Assembly (NCBI GenBank): GCA_011525785.1
Contig: WYBT01000021.1
Coordinates: 248,001 to 312,000 of the forward strand
From: Planctomycetaceae bacterium
GTDB lineage: Bacteria; Planctomycetota; UBA1135; GCA-002686595
Length of the DNA: 64,000 nucleotides
Direction: 5' to 3'
Each line of letters opens with the position of its first letter. Within the stretch, counting starts at the first letter, position 1. Positions 45,791-52,802 of this stretch are shown one piece after another. A model generated the notes under the pieces. It searched no databases and was not told the DNA's origin. It saw nothing but the letters and a program-made list of their open reading frames with translations. The translations under genes were made by a program, and so were the position numbers.

Positions 45791-46654
45791 ATGGATCTTC
45801 CGCCTTCGCAACACGTGGTCGGGATCGACGTCGGCTCTTCGACGGTCAAGTTGGTGCTGATGCGCGAGCACGAGCACGCGCCCGCAGAGCTCGTTGCGAG
45901 CAAGCAGGAGCGGCTGCGGCGCCGCGAGGCGCGCAAGCTGGTCGACGATTTGTTCGAGGCGCTGCTCGCCGAAGCGGGCCTGCGTCGCGACGAGCTGGGC
46001 TACGTCGCCACGACCGGCGAGGGCGAGTGCGCGAGCTACCGCACGGGCCACTTCTACGGCATGACGGCGCACGCTCGCGGCGCGCTGTTCTGCGAGCCCA
46101 AAGCGCGCGCCGTGATCGACGTCGGCGCGCTGCACACGCGCGCGGTGCTGATCGACGAGCGCGGCAAAGTGCTCGGCTCGCGCATGACCAGCCAGTGCGC
46201 CTCGGGCTCGGGACAGTTCCTCGAGAACATCTGCCGCTACCTGGGCATCACGCTGGAGGAGATCGGACCGCTGTCGCTGAAGTCGACCAAGCCCGAGGCC
46301 TGCTCGTCGATTTGCGCTGTGCTGGCCGAGACGGACGTGATCAACATGGTTTCGCGCGGCATCGCGGCCTCGGACATCATCAAGGGCATCCACCAGTCGA
46401 TGGCCGGCCGCTACGTGAAGTTGCTGACCTCGCTGGGCGCTCACGATGTCGTGCTCGTCACCGGAGGCCTCGCCTGCGATGTCGGGCTCGTCGCCGCCAT
46501 GCGCGAAGCCGCTGCGGAGTCCAAGCGGCCGCTGGAGCTGCGCGTGCACGAGCTCTCACCCTTGGCCGGCGCGATCGGCGCGGCGCTGTGGGGCGCTTAT
46601 CGCGCTCGCAAGCTCGCGCGCATGGGCGTGCGGCTGCAAGAGAGCGGACCGTGA
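45791..46654 (+). CDS. bcrD: Benzoyl-CoA reductase ATPase subunit D
   Basis: A 287-residue ASKHA ATPase, the smaller activator subunit. Motifs: VVGIDVGSSTVKLVLMREH, AVIDVGALHTRAVLIDERG, cluster ligand in SQCASGSGQFLENICRYLG, second ligand in ACSSICAVLAETDVINMVSR, and VVLVTGGLACDVGLVAAMRE. The length fits the roughly 30 kDa BcrD of Thauera. It starts three bases after bcrA and overlaps the following SDR gene (GTGA). Together with bcrC, bcrB and bcrA it completes a four-subunit class I benzoyl-CoA reductase with no gene missing or broken. Confidence 0.92.
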   Translation: MDLPPSQHVVGIDVGSSTVKLVLMREHEHAPAELVASKQERLRRREARKLVDDLFEALLAEAGLRRDELGYVATTGEGECASYRTGHFYGMTAHARGALFCEPKARAVIDVGALHTRAVLIDERGKVLGSRMTSQCASGSGQFLENICRYLGITLEEIGPLSLKSTKPEACSSICAVLAETDVINMVSRGIAASDIIKGIHQSMAGRYVKLLTSLGAHDVVLVTGGLACDVGLVAAMREAAAESKRPLELRVHELSPLAGAIGAALWGAYRARKLARMGVRLQESGP

Positions 46655-47382
46655 CGCTCGCGGACTTGCTCTCGCTGCGCAGCCGCACGGCGCTCGTGGT
46701 GGGCGGGTCGGGCGGCATCGGGGCCGCCGTCGTCGCTCGGCTGAGCGAGGCCGGAGCGCGGGTAGTGAGCGTCGATCGTCCCGAACTGGACCCGCCGCCT
46801 GGCGCGATCGCCCAAGCCTGCGACGTGAGCGATCCCCAGGCCGTGGCCGCGCTGTTCGAGCGGCTGCGCGCCGAACGGACCGAGCCTGACTTGCTCGTGC
46901 ATTGCGCCGGCATCGTGCGCGACCGCGTGCTGTGGAAGCTGAGCGACGAGGACTGGCGCGCGGTGCTCGCTGTGAACCTCGACTCCGCCTTCTACGTGCT
47001 GCGCGGCGCGCTGCCAGCGATGCGTCAGCGCGGCGGCGGCTCGATCGTGCTGGTCTCGTCCATCAACGGCGAGCGCGGCAAGGTCGGGCAAGCCAACTAC
47101 AGCGCGAGCAAGGCCGGCATGATCGGACTGGCGCGCACCGCGGCGCGCGAAGCGGGACGTTTCGGCGTGCGCGTGAACGTCATCGCGCCGGGCCTGGTGC
47201 GCACGGCGATGACGGCGCAATTGCCGGCCAGCGTCGTCGAGAGCGCGTTGGCCGAGTCGGCGCTGGGCGTCGCGTGCGAGCCGCTCGATGTCGCCAACGC
47301 GGCGCTGTTCCTGTGTTCCTCGCTGTCGGCGCGCGTCACCGGCCAGGTGCTGCGCGTGGACGGCGGCCAATTGATCGCTTGA
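46651..47382 (+). CDS. Short-chain dehydrogenase/reductase, possible beta-hydroxyacyl-CoA dehydrogenase
   Basis: 243 residues starting with GTG and overlapping bcrD. The NAD(P) motif TALVVGGSGGIGAAVVARL, HCAGIVRDRVLWKLSDEDW, catalytic Ser in VLVSSINGERG and the YSASK pair (NYSASKAGMIGLART) are intact. The closing GQVLRVDGGQLIA is typical of FabG-like SDRs. By position it could oxidise 3-hydroxypimeloyl-CoA, the product of Oah, in the beta-oxidation-like lower pathway. Sequence alone cannot fix the substrate; 3-oxoacyl-ACP reductase activity is an alternative. Confidence 0.85.
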   Translation: MTLADLLSLRSRTALVVGGSGGIGAAVVARLSEAGARVVSVDRPELDPPPGAIAQACDVSDPQAVAALFERLRAERTEPDLLVHCAGIVRDRVLWKLSDEDWRAVLAVNLDSAFYVLRGALPAMRQRGGGSIVLVSSINGERGKVGQANYSASKAGMIGLARTAAREAGRFGVRVNVIAPGLVRTAMTAQLPASVVESALAESALGVACEPLDVANAALFLCSSLSARVTGQVLRVDGGQLIA

Positions 47383-47396
47383 GGAGGATCGAAGAG

Positions 47397-47894
47397 ATGA
47401 AGCAGTCGCTGGAGCAGCAGAGTTCGATCGTGGTGCGCCGGCTGCGGCCTGCGGATCTGGAGCGCGTCGTGCGGATCGACGCCAAGATCCTCGGCCGCGA
47501 GCGCTCGAAGTACTTCGAGAGCGTCCTGCAACGCAATTTGCGCGACACCGGCGTGCAGGTCTCGCTGGCCGCAGAGCAGGACGGCGCTTTCGTCGGCTTT
47601 CTCCTGGCGCGCGCCTGGTACGGCGAGTTCGGCACGCTCGAGCCGTACGCCGTGCTCGAGGCGATCGGCGTCCATCCGGACTTCCAAGGTTGCGGCGTCG
47701 GCGCGGCTTTGCTCGAGCAGTTGGTCGTGAACCTCAACGCGCTGGGGCTGACGCGCCTGCGCACCGAAGTCGAGTGGCGCGACCGCGAGCTCGTGAACTT
47801 CTTCCACCGCGCAGGCTTCACGCCGGCGCCGCGGCTGTGCCTGGATCTGGCGTGGACTTCGCACGATCCGCGCACCGCCCTGACGGAGCGCTGA
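47397..47894 (+). CDS. GNAT family N-acetyltransferase
   Basis: 165 residues with GAGGAGG upstream of the ATG. The acetyl-CoA-binding motif A is AIGVHPDFQGCGVGAALLEQL, followed by LRTEVEWRDRELVNFFHRAGF, the usual motif B. The start RRLRPADLERVVRIDAKILG is typical of the RimI-like group. Substrate unknown. It sits in the same run as the bcr genes with a 14-base gap to the SDR, so it might acetylate an enzyme of the pathway (for example a CoA ligase), but this is a guess from context. Confidence 0.85.
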   Translation: MKQSLEQQSSIVVRRLRPADLERVVRIDAKILGRERSKYFESVLQRNLRDTGVQVSLAAEQDGAFVGFLLARAWYGEFGTLEPYAVLEAIGVHPDFQGCGVGAALLEQLVVNLNALGLTRLRTEVEWRDRELVNFFHRAGFTPAPRLCLDLAWTSHDPRTALTER

Positions 47895-47900
47895 GGACCC

Positions 47901-49394
47901 GTGGCAGCACTCTCCACTCACCGCAGGCATGCGCGCGACGCGGCTGATCAGGCTGCGTGGACGCCGCCCGTCCTGATCCAAGGCGGCATGGGCGCCGCTG
48001 TGTCGAACTGGCGCCTGGCGCGCGCGGTCTCGCGCACGGGCCAACTCGGCGTCGTCTCCGGAGTAGCGATCAACACGGTGCTCATCCGCCGCCTGCAGGA
48101 CGGCGATCCCGAGGGCCACGTGCGCCGCGCGATGGAGCACTTCCCCGATCCGGCGTACGCGCGCAGCGTGCTGGCGCGCTTCTTTGCGCCGGGCGGGCGC
48201 GCGAGCACGCAGCCCTACTCGTACTGCGGCGTCCCGTCCGCGCGCGCGAGCCTCGACTCGCAGCGGCTGGGAGTGCTCGGGGCCTTCGTCGAGGTGTGGC
48301 TCGCGAAAGAGGGCCACAACGGCGAGGTGGGGCTCAACGTGCTCGAGAAGCTGCAGCTCTCGAACCTGCCCGTGCTCTACGGCGCGTTGCTGGCCGGCGT
48401 CGACTACGTGCTCGCGGGCGCCGGCGTTCCGCGCGATCTGCCGCTCGCGCTCGATCGACTCGCTCAGCATGCGAGCGCGGAATGCCGCGTCGCGCTCGAA
48501 GCCGACGCCGCCGCCGGCGAGCCCGTGTGGGTCGGGTTCTCGCCCGACGAGTGCTTCCCGACGCTCGCGCGTACGGAGCTGCGCCGGCCGCGTTTCTTGG
48601 GCATCGTCGCGACCGCATCGCTCGCTGAGTACCTGCTGCGCCACGCCACCGCGAGCATCGAGGGCTTCGTGGTCGAAGGGCCGACGGCGGGCGGCCACAA
48701 CGCTCCGCCGCGCGGTGCGCTGCGGCTGAGCGCGAGCGGCGAGCCGATCTACGCCGAGCGCGATCTCCCCGACGCCGCGGCGTTCCGGCGCCTGGGTTTG
48801 CCGTTCTGGCTCGCGGGTTCGTGGGGCACGCCCGAAGGACTGCGGCGCGCGCTCGAGCTGGGCGCGAGCGGAGTCCAGGCCGGCACCGTCTTCGCGCTGT
48901 GCGCGGAGTCAGGGCTCGATCCCGCGCTGCGCGCCGCACTGGTCGACAAGTGGTTGCGCCACGCCTCGGCGGAGCGCGTCTTCACCGATCCATTCGCCTC
49001 GCCGACCCACTTTCCGTTCAAGGTCGCGCCGCTCGCCGGCAGCCTCTCCGACGAGCACGTCTACGCTGCGCGGCAGCGCGTGTGCGACCTGGGCTACCTG
49101 CGCGCCGTTGTGCGCGGGGCCGACGGGCAACTGATCTACCGCTGTCCGGCCGAGCCGCTGGAGGACTTCGTGCGCAAGGGCGGCGCGGCGCAGGATGCGC
49201 AGGGCCGCAAGTGCCTGTGCAACGCGCTGCTCGCCAACGTGGGCTTGCCCCAGGTTCGCGCCGATGGCTCGCTGGAGTCGCCGCTGCTCACCGCCGGCGA
49301 CGGCATCGCGCAGTTGCGGGAATGGATCGAGCTCGAGGACGGCGAGTTGCGCGCTGCGGAAGTCGTGCGCCGACTGCTGGCCCCATCGGACTAG
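47901..49394 (+). CDS. Nitronate monooxygenase/PfaD-like FMN protein
   Basis: 497 residues starting with GTG six bases after the GNAT stop. The FMN-binding TIM barrel of the 2-nitropropane-dioxygenase family shows PVLIQGGMGAAVSNWRLARA, EVGLNVLEKLQLSNLPVLYG, GFVVEGPTAGGHNAPPRG, FWLAGSWGTPEGLRRALELG and VQAGTVFALCAESG. At about 500 residues it is longer than simple nitronate monooxygenases (about 350), and the extra C-terminal 100 residues contain Cys in YRCPAEPLEDF and RKCLCNALLANVG. The reaction is unknown. It could be an enoyl-reductase-like flavoprotein for the lower pathway. Last gene of the long plus-strand run; converges with the CRP-family gene three bases away. Confidence 0.8.
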   Translation: MAALSTHRRHARDAADQAAWTPPVLIQGGMGAAVSNWRLARAVSRTGQLGVVSGVAINTVLIRRLQDGDPEGHVRRAMEHFPDPAYARSVLARFFAPGGRASTQPYSYCGVPSARASLDSQRLGVLGAFVEVWLAKEGHNGEVGLNVLEKLQLSNLPVLYGALLAGVDYVLAGAGVPRDLPLALDRLAQHASAECRVALEADAAAGEPVWVGFSPDECFPTLARTELRRPRFLGIVATASLAEYLLRHATASIEGFVVEGPTAGGHNAPPRGALRLSASGEPIYAERDLPDAAAFRRLGLPFWLAGSWGTPEGLRRALELGASGVQAGTVFALCAESGLDPALRAALVDKWLRHASAERVFTDPFASPTHFPFKVAPLAGSLSDEHVYAARQRVCDLGYLRAVVRGADGQLIYRCPAEPLEDFVRKGGAAQDAQGRKCLCNALLANVGLPQVRADGSLESPLLTAGDGIAQLREWIELEDGELRAAEVVRRLLAPSD

Positions 49395-49397
49395 CGA

Positions 49398-50099
49398 TCA
49401 AGCTCCCGATTCCTCGAGCTGGTCGGCGATGCCGATCAGCACGCGCGGTTCGAGCACGACCACGGACTTGTGTCGGCTCTCGATGATGCCGGTGTCGTGC
49501 CAGCGCCGCAGCAGGCGCGAGAGCGTCTCCGGAGTGATCGCCAGATGCGCGGCCAGATCCTTCTTGGGCATGGGCAGCTCGATCTCGGTGGGCTGGGCGC
49601 CGGCGCGAGTCGGGAGCCGCAGCAGGTAGTGCGCCAGTCGCGCGGGCGCGCTCGCGATCGAGAGCTCCTCCACGCGGTCGGCGAGTTTGATCAGCCACAT
49701 GCACAGCGAACTCACCATGGCGCTCGACACGCCCGGCTCGTCGCGCAGCGCGGCGACGAACGTCTGGCCGCCGATCTCGAGCACGCGCGTCGGCGCCAGC
49801 GCCTTGGCGTGCGCGGGGTAGCGGCCCATCGAGAGCAACGCCGCTTCCGCGAAGGTCTGACCGGCGTGCAGATGGTGCAGCACCTGTTCGCGACCGTCGG
49901 CCGCGATGCGGTACACGCGGACGTGGCCTTCGAGGATGGCGAAGAAGGCGCGCGCGGGATCGCCTTCGGCGAACAGCGCCTGGTCCGCCGCGAGCGAGCG
50001 CTCGACCGTCGAGCCGGCGATGCGTTCCACGAGTTCGCGCGAAAGGGCGCGGAAGTGCGGCAAGCGTGTGAGCTCGAGGCAGCGTTCCTTCAGTTCCAT
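49398..50099 (-). CDS. CRP/FNR-family transcriptional regulator without FNR cysteines
   Basis: 233 residues from the ATG at 50099. The N-terminal cyclic-nucleotide-binding-fold sensor domain includes ADQALFAEGDPARAFFAILEGHVRVYRI and FAEAALLSMGRYPAHAKAL. A dimer helix follows, then a helix-turn-helix: PMPKKDLAAHLAITPETLSRLLRRWHDTGII, whose recognition helix has the E-T-L-S-R-L pattern of FNR/DNR proteins that read TTGAY-N4-RTCAA sites. Only one early Cys is present, so it cannot hold the FNR 4Fe-4S cluster. DNR/NnrR-type haem or NO sensing, or another ligand, is more likely. Matching boxes occur upstream of several genes here. Confidence 0.88.
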   Translation of the reverse strand: MELKERCLELTRLPHFRALSRELVERIAGSTVERSLAADQALFAEGDPARAFFAILEGHVRVYRIAADGREQVLHHLHAGQTFAEAALLSMGRYPAHAKALAPTRVLEIGGQTFVAALRDEPGVSSAMVSSLCMWLIKLADRVEELSIASAPARLAHYLLRLPTRAGAQPTEIELPMPKKDLAAHLAITPETLSRLLRRWHDTGIIESRHKSVVVLEPRVLIGIADQLEESGA

Positions 50100-50144
50100 G
50101 CGCGCTGCATACCAGCACACTCACGCGCGGTGTTCAACGCTCGT

Positions 50145-52802
50145 TCAGCGCGAAGACCACGGTCCGTACTCGAGCTGTGGATTCGCACTGCGTTGCACCA
50201 AGTTGCGCCAGCGGTCGATCCAGGCCGAGTTCGACTCCACGCGCTCGAGCAGCGCTGCGCCGGTGCGCGTGTCGCCTTCGGAAGTCATGCCTTGGGGACC
50301 GGCGGCGTTGGGCTTGCGCGCCGCCGCGTGCGCCGCGTCGAGTTGCGCGCGCGCGTCGCTGTCGCGCCCCTCGATCCAGGCCAGCAACCCATCGAAGTAG
50401 AGCGCCTCGACGGACCCCGGATTGAGTTGCAGCGCACTGCGCAGGCGCGCGCCAGCTTGCGCGTGTTCCCCGAGCAAGAGCTGCACGATCCCCACGCGCG
50501 TCGCAGGCAAGCTCTCTTCGGGATTGAGCGCCAGGCAACGCTCGAATGCAGCGCGCGCCTCGAGCAAGGCGTCACGCGAGTGCTCCGCGTCGCGCGCCAG
50601 CTCCAACCCGACTTGCATCCAGCCCCGACTCGAGCGTGGATGGTGCTCGACCAGCCGACGATAGGCCGCGATCGCGCCCTTGCGCTCGCCGCTGGAAGCC
50701 AGCGCGTTGCCGAGGTTGTAGAGCGCATCTTCGTGGCTCGGCCACTGCGTGAGCGCTGCGAGGTACAGCAGGGCTGCGCGCTCGTGCTCGGATGCTACGC
50801 GCGCTCGCGTCGCGCCGCTGAGTTGCTCGTAGAACGTGCGACGCGAGTCGACGCTCTGGGGCTGTCGCTGCGCGCGTCGAGCGCCCGGCAGGAGCGCGAC
50901 CTGCGGCGCGGCGCCGCGGGTCCAAGCGATCAGACTGTCGGGCAGGAACGGGCCGGCGGATTCACGCTCTCCGTTGGGCCACACGACGTCCACGCGCTCG
51001 ACCCAGGGAGCGTCGCCCAGCGCGAACGCGACCTCGCCCACGGCGTGCTGCGAGAGGTACGAGCCCTGCGTGTCCGAGAGCTCTGAGTACGACTGACCCT
51101 GCACGTGCACGCGCACTTGCGTCCCCAGCGCGAATCGATTGCCCTCGCTCTGGCGCAGGCGCAGCCGTATCCACCCGACCCCGCCGACGCTGTCGTTGCG
51201 CAGGAGTCGCGGCGCCTCCTGGTGCAGCGTGACGAGCAGATCGTCGTCGCCGTCGAGGTCGTAGTCGAAGGTCGCTCCGCCGCGGCCGACGTGCGCCTCG
51301 CCGAAGAACGCGCTGCACAGCTCGCCGATCTCGTAGTAGCCGCGCGGGCCGCCGCTGTTCCAAAAGAGCTGCGAGCGCTGCGGCGTCAGACGCGTCTTGT
51401 CGTGTGGAGCAGGAATGGTGCTGCCGTTGACGACGAACAGGTCGAGTTGACGATCACCGTCGAAGTCGACCCAACGCGTGGCCCAGCCGACTCGATCGAG
51501 CGAGGCTTGGCCCAGCCCGTAACGGTCGGCGACATCGAGGTAGAGCCAGCGCTGATCGCCGTCGCGCCTGTCGTGCGAGTTGTCGCGCGAGTCGTCGCGC
51601 TGTGCGTCGTTGTCGTGCGAGTCACTGTTGCGCGAGTCGTTTTGGTACAGCGCATTCTCCTGCGCCACCCAGTGAGTCACGAACAGATCCAGATCGCCGT
51701 CGCGATCGAAGTCGCTCGTCGCCAGTCCCATCGCTCCGCGATAGTCGCCCAGGCGCGCGGCCGCGGTCGCGTCTTCGAAGGTCCCGTCGCCGCGGTTCAC
51801 GAAGAAGGCGTTGTCGGAGACGTCGTTGGCGACGTACAGGTCGGGCCAGCCGTCGAGCGTGAGGTCGCAGAACAGCACGCCCAGACTGCGGCCGCCGGGG
51901 TTGTCCAGGCCCAGTTCGCGCGCGCGGTCGACGTAGCGGCCCGACGCGTCGCGCACGAGGTACAGGTTGCGCTCGGACTCGAAGCTGCTGGGGTTGATGG
52001 CGGCGTCGATCTCCACGCCGAACTGACTCGAGCTGCGCCCCGCGCCGGGCTCGGCGCCGTGGTACTGCACGTAGCCGCACACGTAGAGCTCGATCTGGCC
52101 GTCGCGATCGGCGTCGCCAGCGGCGAGGCCGGTCCAAAAGCCCTCGAACGCGCTCATCCCCGTGCGCTCGCTCGCGTCTTCGAAGCGACCGCCGCCGACG
52201 TTCTCGAACAGATGGATGCGCGTGAAGCTCGTCACGAGCAGATCCAGATCTCCATCGCTGTCGCAGTCGGCGAACAGCGCGCCTTGGCCGAGCACGCCCA
52301 GCTCGACGCCCGCCGACGCGCTGACGTCGTCGAAGGCCGCGCCCTCGCGATTGCGATACAGCCGACAACGGCCGGCCGCGCCCGAGGCCGCCGGATCCGA
52401 GCCGAGCGGGCCGGCGATGTTCACCAGGAACACGTCCGTCCAGCCATCGTTGTCGAAGTCTCCGAGCGCGACACCCGAGCCCATGTCCTCGGGCAAGACG
52501 CCCGTGCGCGGAGCAGGGAAGTGCTCCATGCGCAGGCCCACAACCTGCGTGACGTCGGTGAAGCGCAGATCGGGCGGAGCGCCTGGGAGCCGCCGGCCCA
52601 GCGAGTCGACCACGCCCTCCTCGCGTTCGCCCGAGACGTACTCGCGCTCGCGCCGTCGCCACAACTCGAATGCAGCCACGGCGACGACGCCGAGCACGCC
52701 GACGAGCAGCGCGGCTCGCAGCGAACGCCGACGCCACGTGCTCACGTCGAGCGTCCTCGGCGCGACGCGTTGGCGCTGTCGAGCGCGCTCATCTTCGCGC
52801 AC
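50145..52802 (-). CDS. Membrane-anchored FG-GAP/CRTAC1 (ASPIC-UnbV) protein with TPR domain
   Basis: 885 residues starting with GTG, 14 bases inside the end of the upstream cytochrome gene. An N-terminal membrane helix AALLVGVLGVVAVAAFEL anchors a long extracytoplasmic part. At least six FG-GAP/VCBS calcium-binding repeats are visible (for example GDFDNDGWTDVFLVN, ADCDSDGDLDLLVTS, FDYDLDGDDDLLVTL). The ASPIC/UnbV domain follows (GNRFALGTQVRVHVQGQSY, VERVDVVWPNGERE). The C-terminal 220 residues are TPR repeats (EDALYNLGNALASSGERKGA). A 25-residue Asp/His/Ser/Asn-rich insertion near residue 395 comes from a short tandem DNA repeat. Such proteins are common in planctomycetes; role unknown. Confidence 0.88.
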   Translation of the reverse strand: MREDERARQRQRVAPRTLDVSTWRRRSLRAALLVGVLGVVAVAAFELWRRREREYVSGEREEGVVDSLGRRLPGAPPDLRFTDVTQVVGLRMEHFPAPRTGVLPEDMGSGVALGDFDNDGWTDVFLVNIAGPLGSDPAASGAAGRCRLYRNREGAAFDDVSASAGVELGVLGQGALFADCDSDGDLDLLVTSFTRIHLFENVGGGRFEDASERTGMSAFEGFWTGLAAGDADRDGQIELYVCGYVQYHGAEPGAGRSSSQFGVEIDAAINPSSFESERNLYLVRDASGRYVDRARELGLDNPGGRSLGVLFCDLTLDGWPDLYVANDVSDNAFFVNRGDGTFEDATAAARLGDYRGAMGLATSDFDRDGDLDLFVTHWVAQENALYQNDSRNSDSHDNDAQRDDSRDNSHDRRDGDQRWLYLDVADRYGLGQASLDRVGWATRWVDFDGDRQLDLFVVNGSTIPAPHDKTRLTPQRSQLFWNSGGPRGYYEIGELCSAFFGEAHVGRGGATFDYDLDGDDDLLVTLHQEAPRLLRNDSVGGVGWIRLRLRQSEGNRFALGTQVRVHVQGQSYSELSDTQGSYLSQHAVGEVAFALGDAPWVERVDVVWPNGERESAGPFLPDSLIAWTRGAAPQVALLPGARRAQRQPQSVDSRRTFYEQLSGATRARVASEHERAALLYLAALTQWPSHEDALYNLGNALASSGERKGAIAAYRRLVEHHPRSSRGWMQVGLELARDAEHSRDALLEARAAFERCLALNPEESLPATRVGIVQLLLGEHAQAGARLRSALQLNPGSVEALYFDGLLAWIEGRDSDARAQLDAAHAAARKPNAAGPQGMTSEGDTRTGAALLERVESNSAWIDRWRNLVQRSANPQLEYGPWSSR

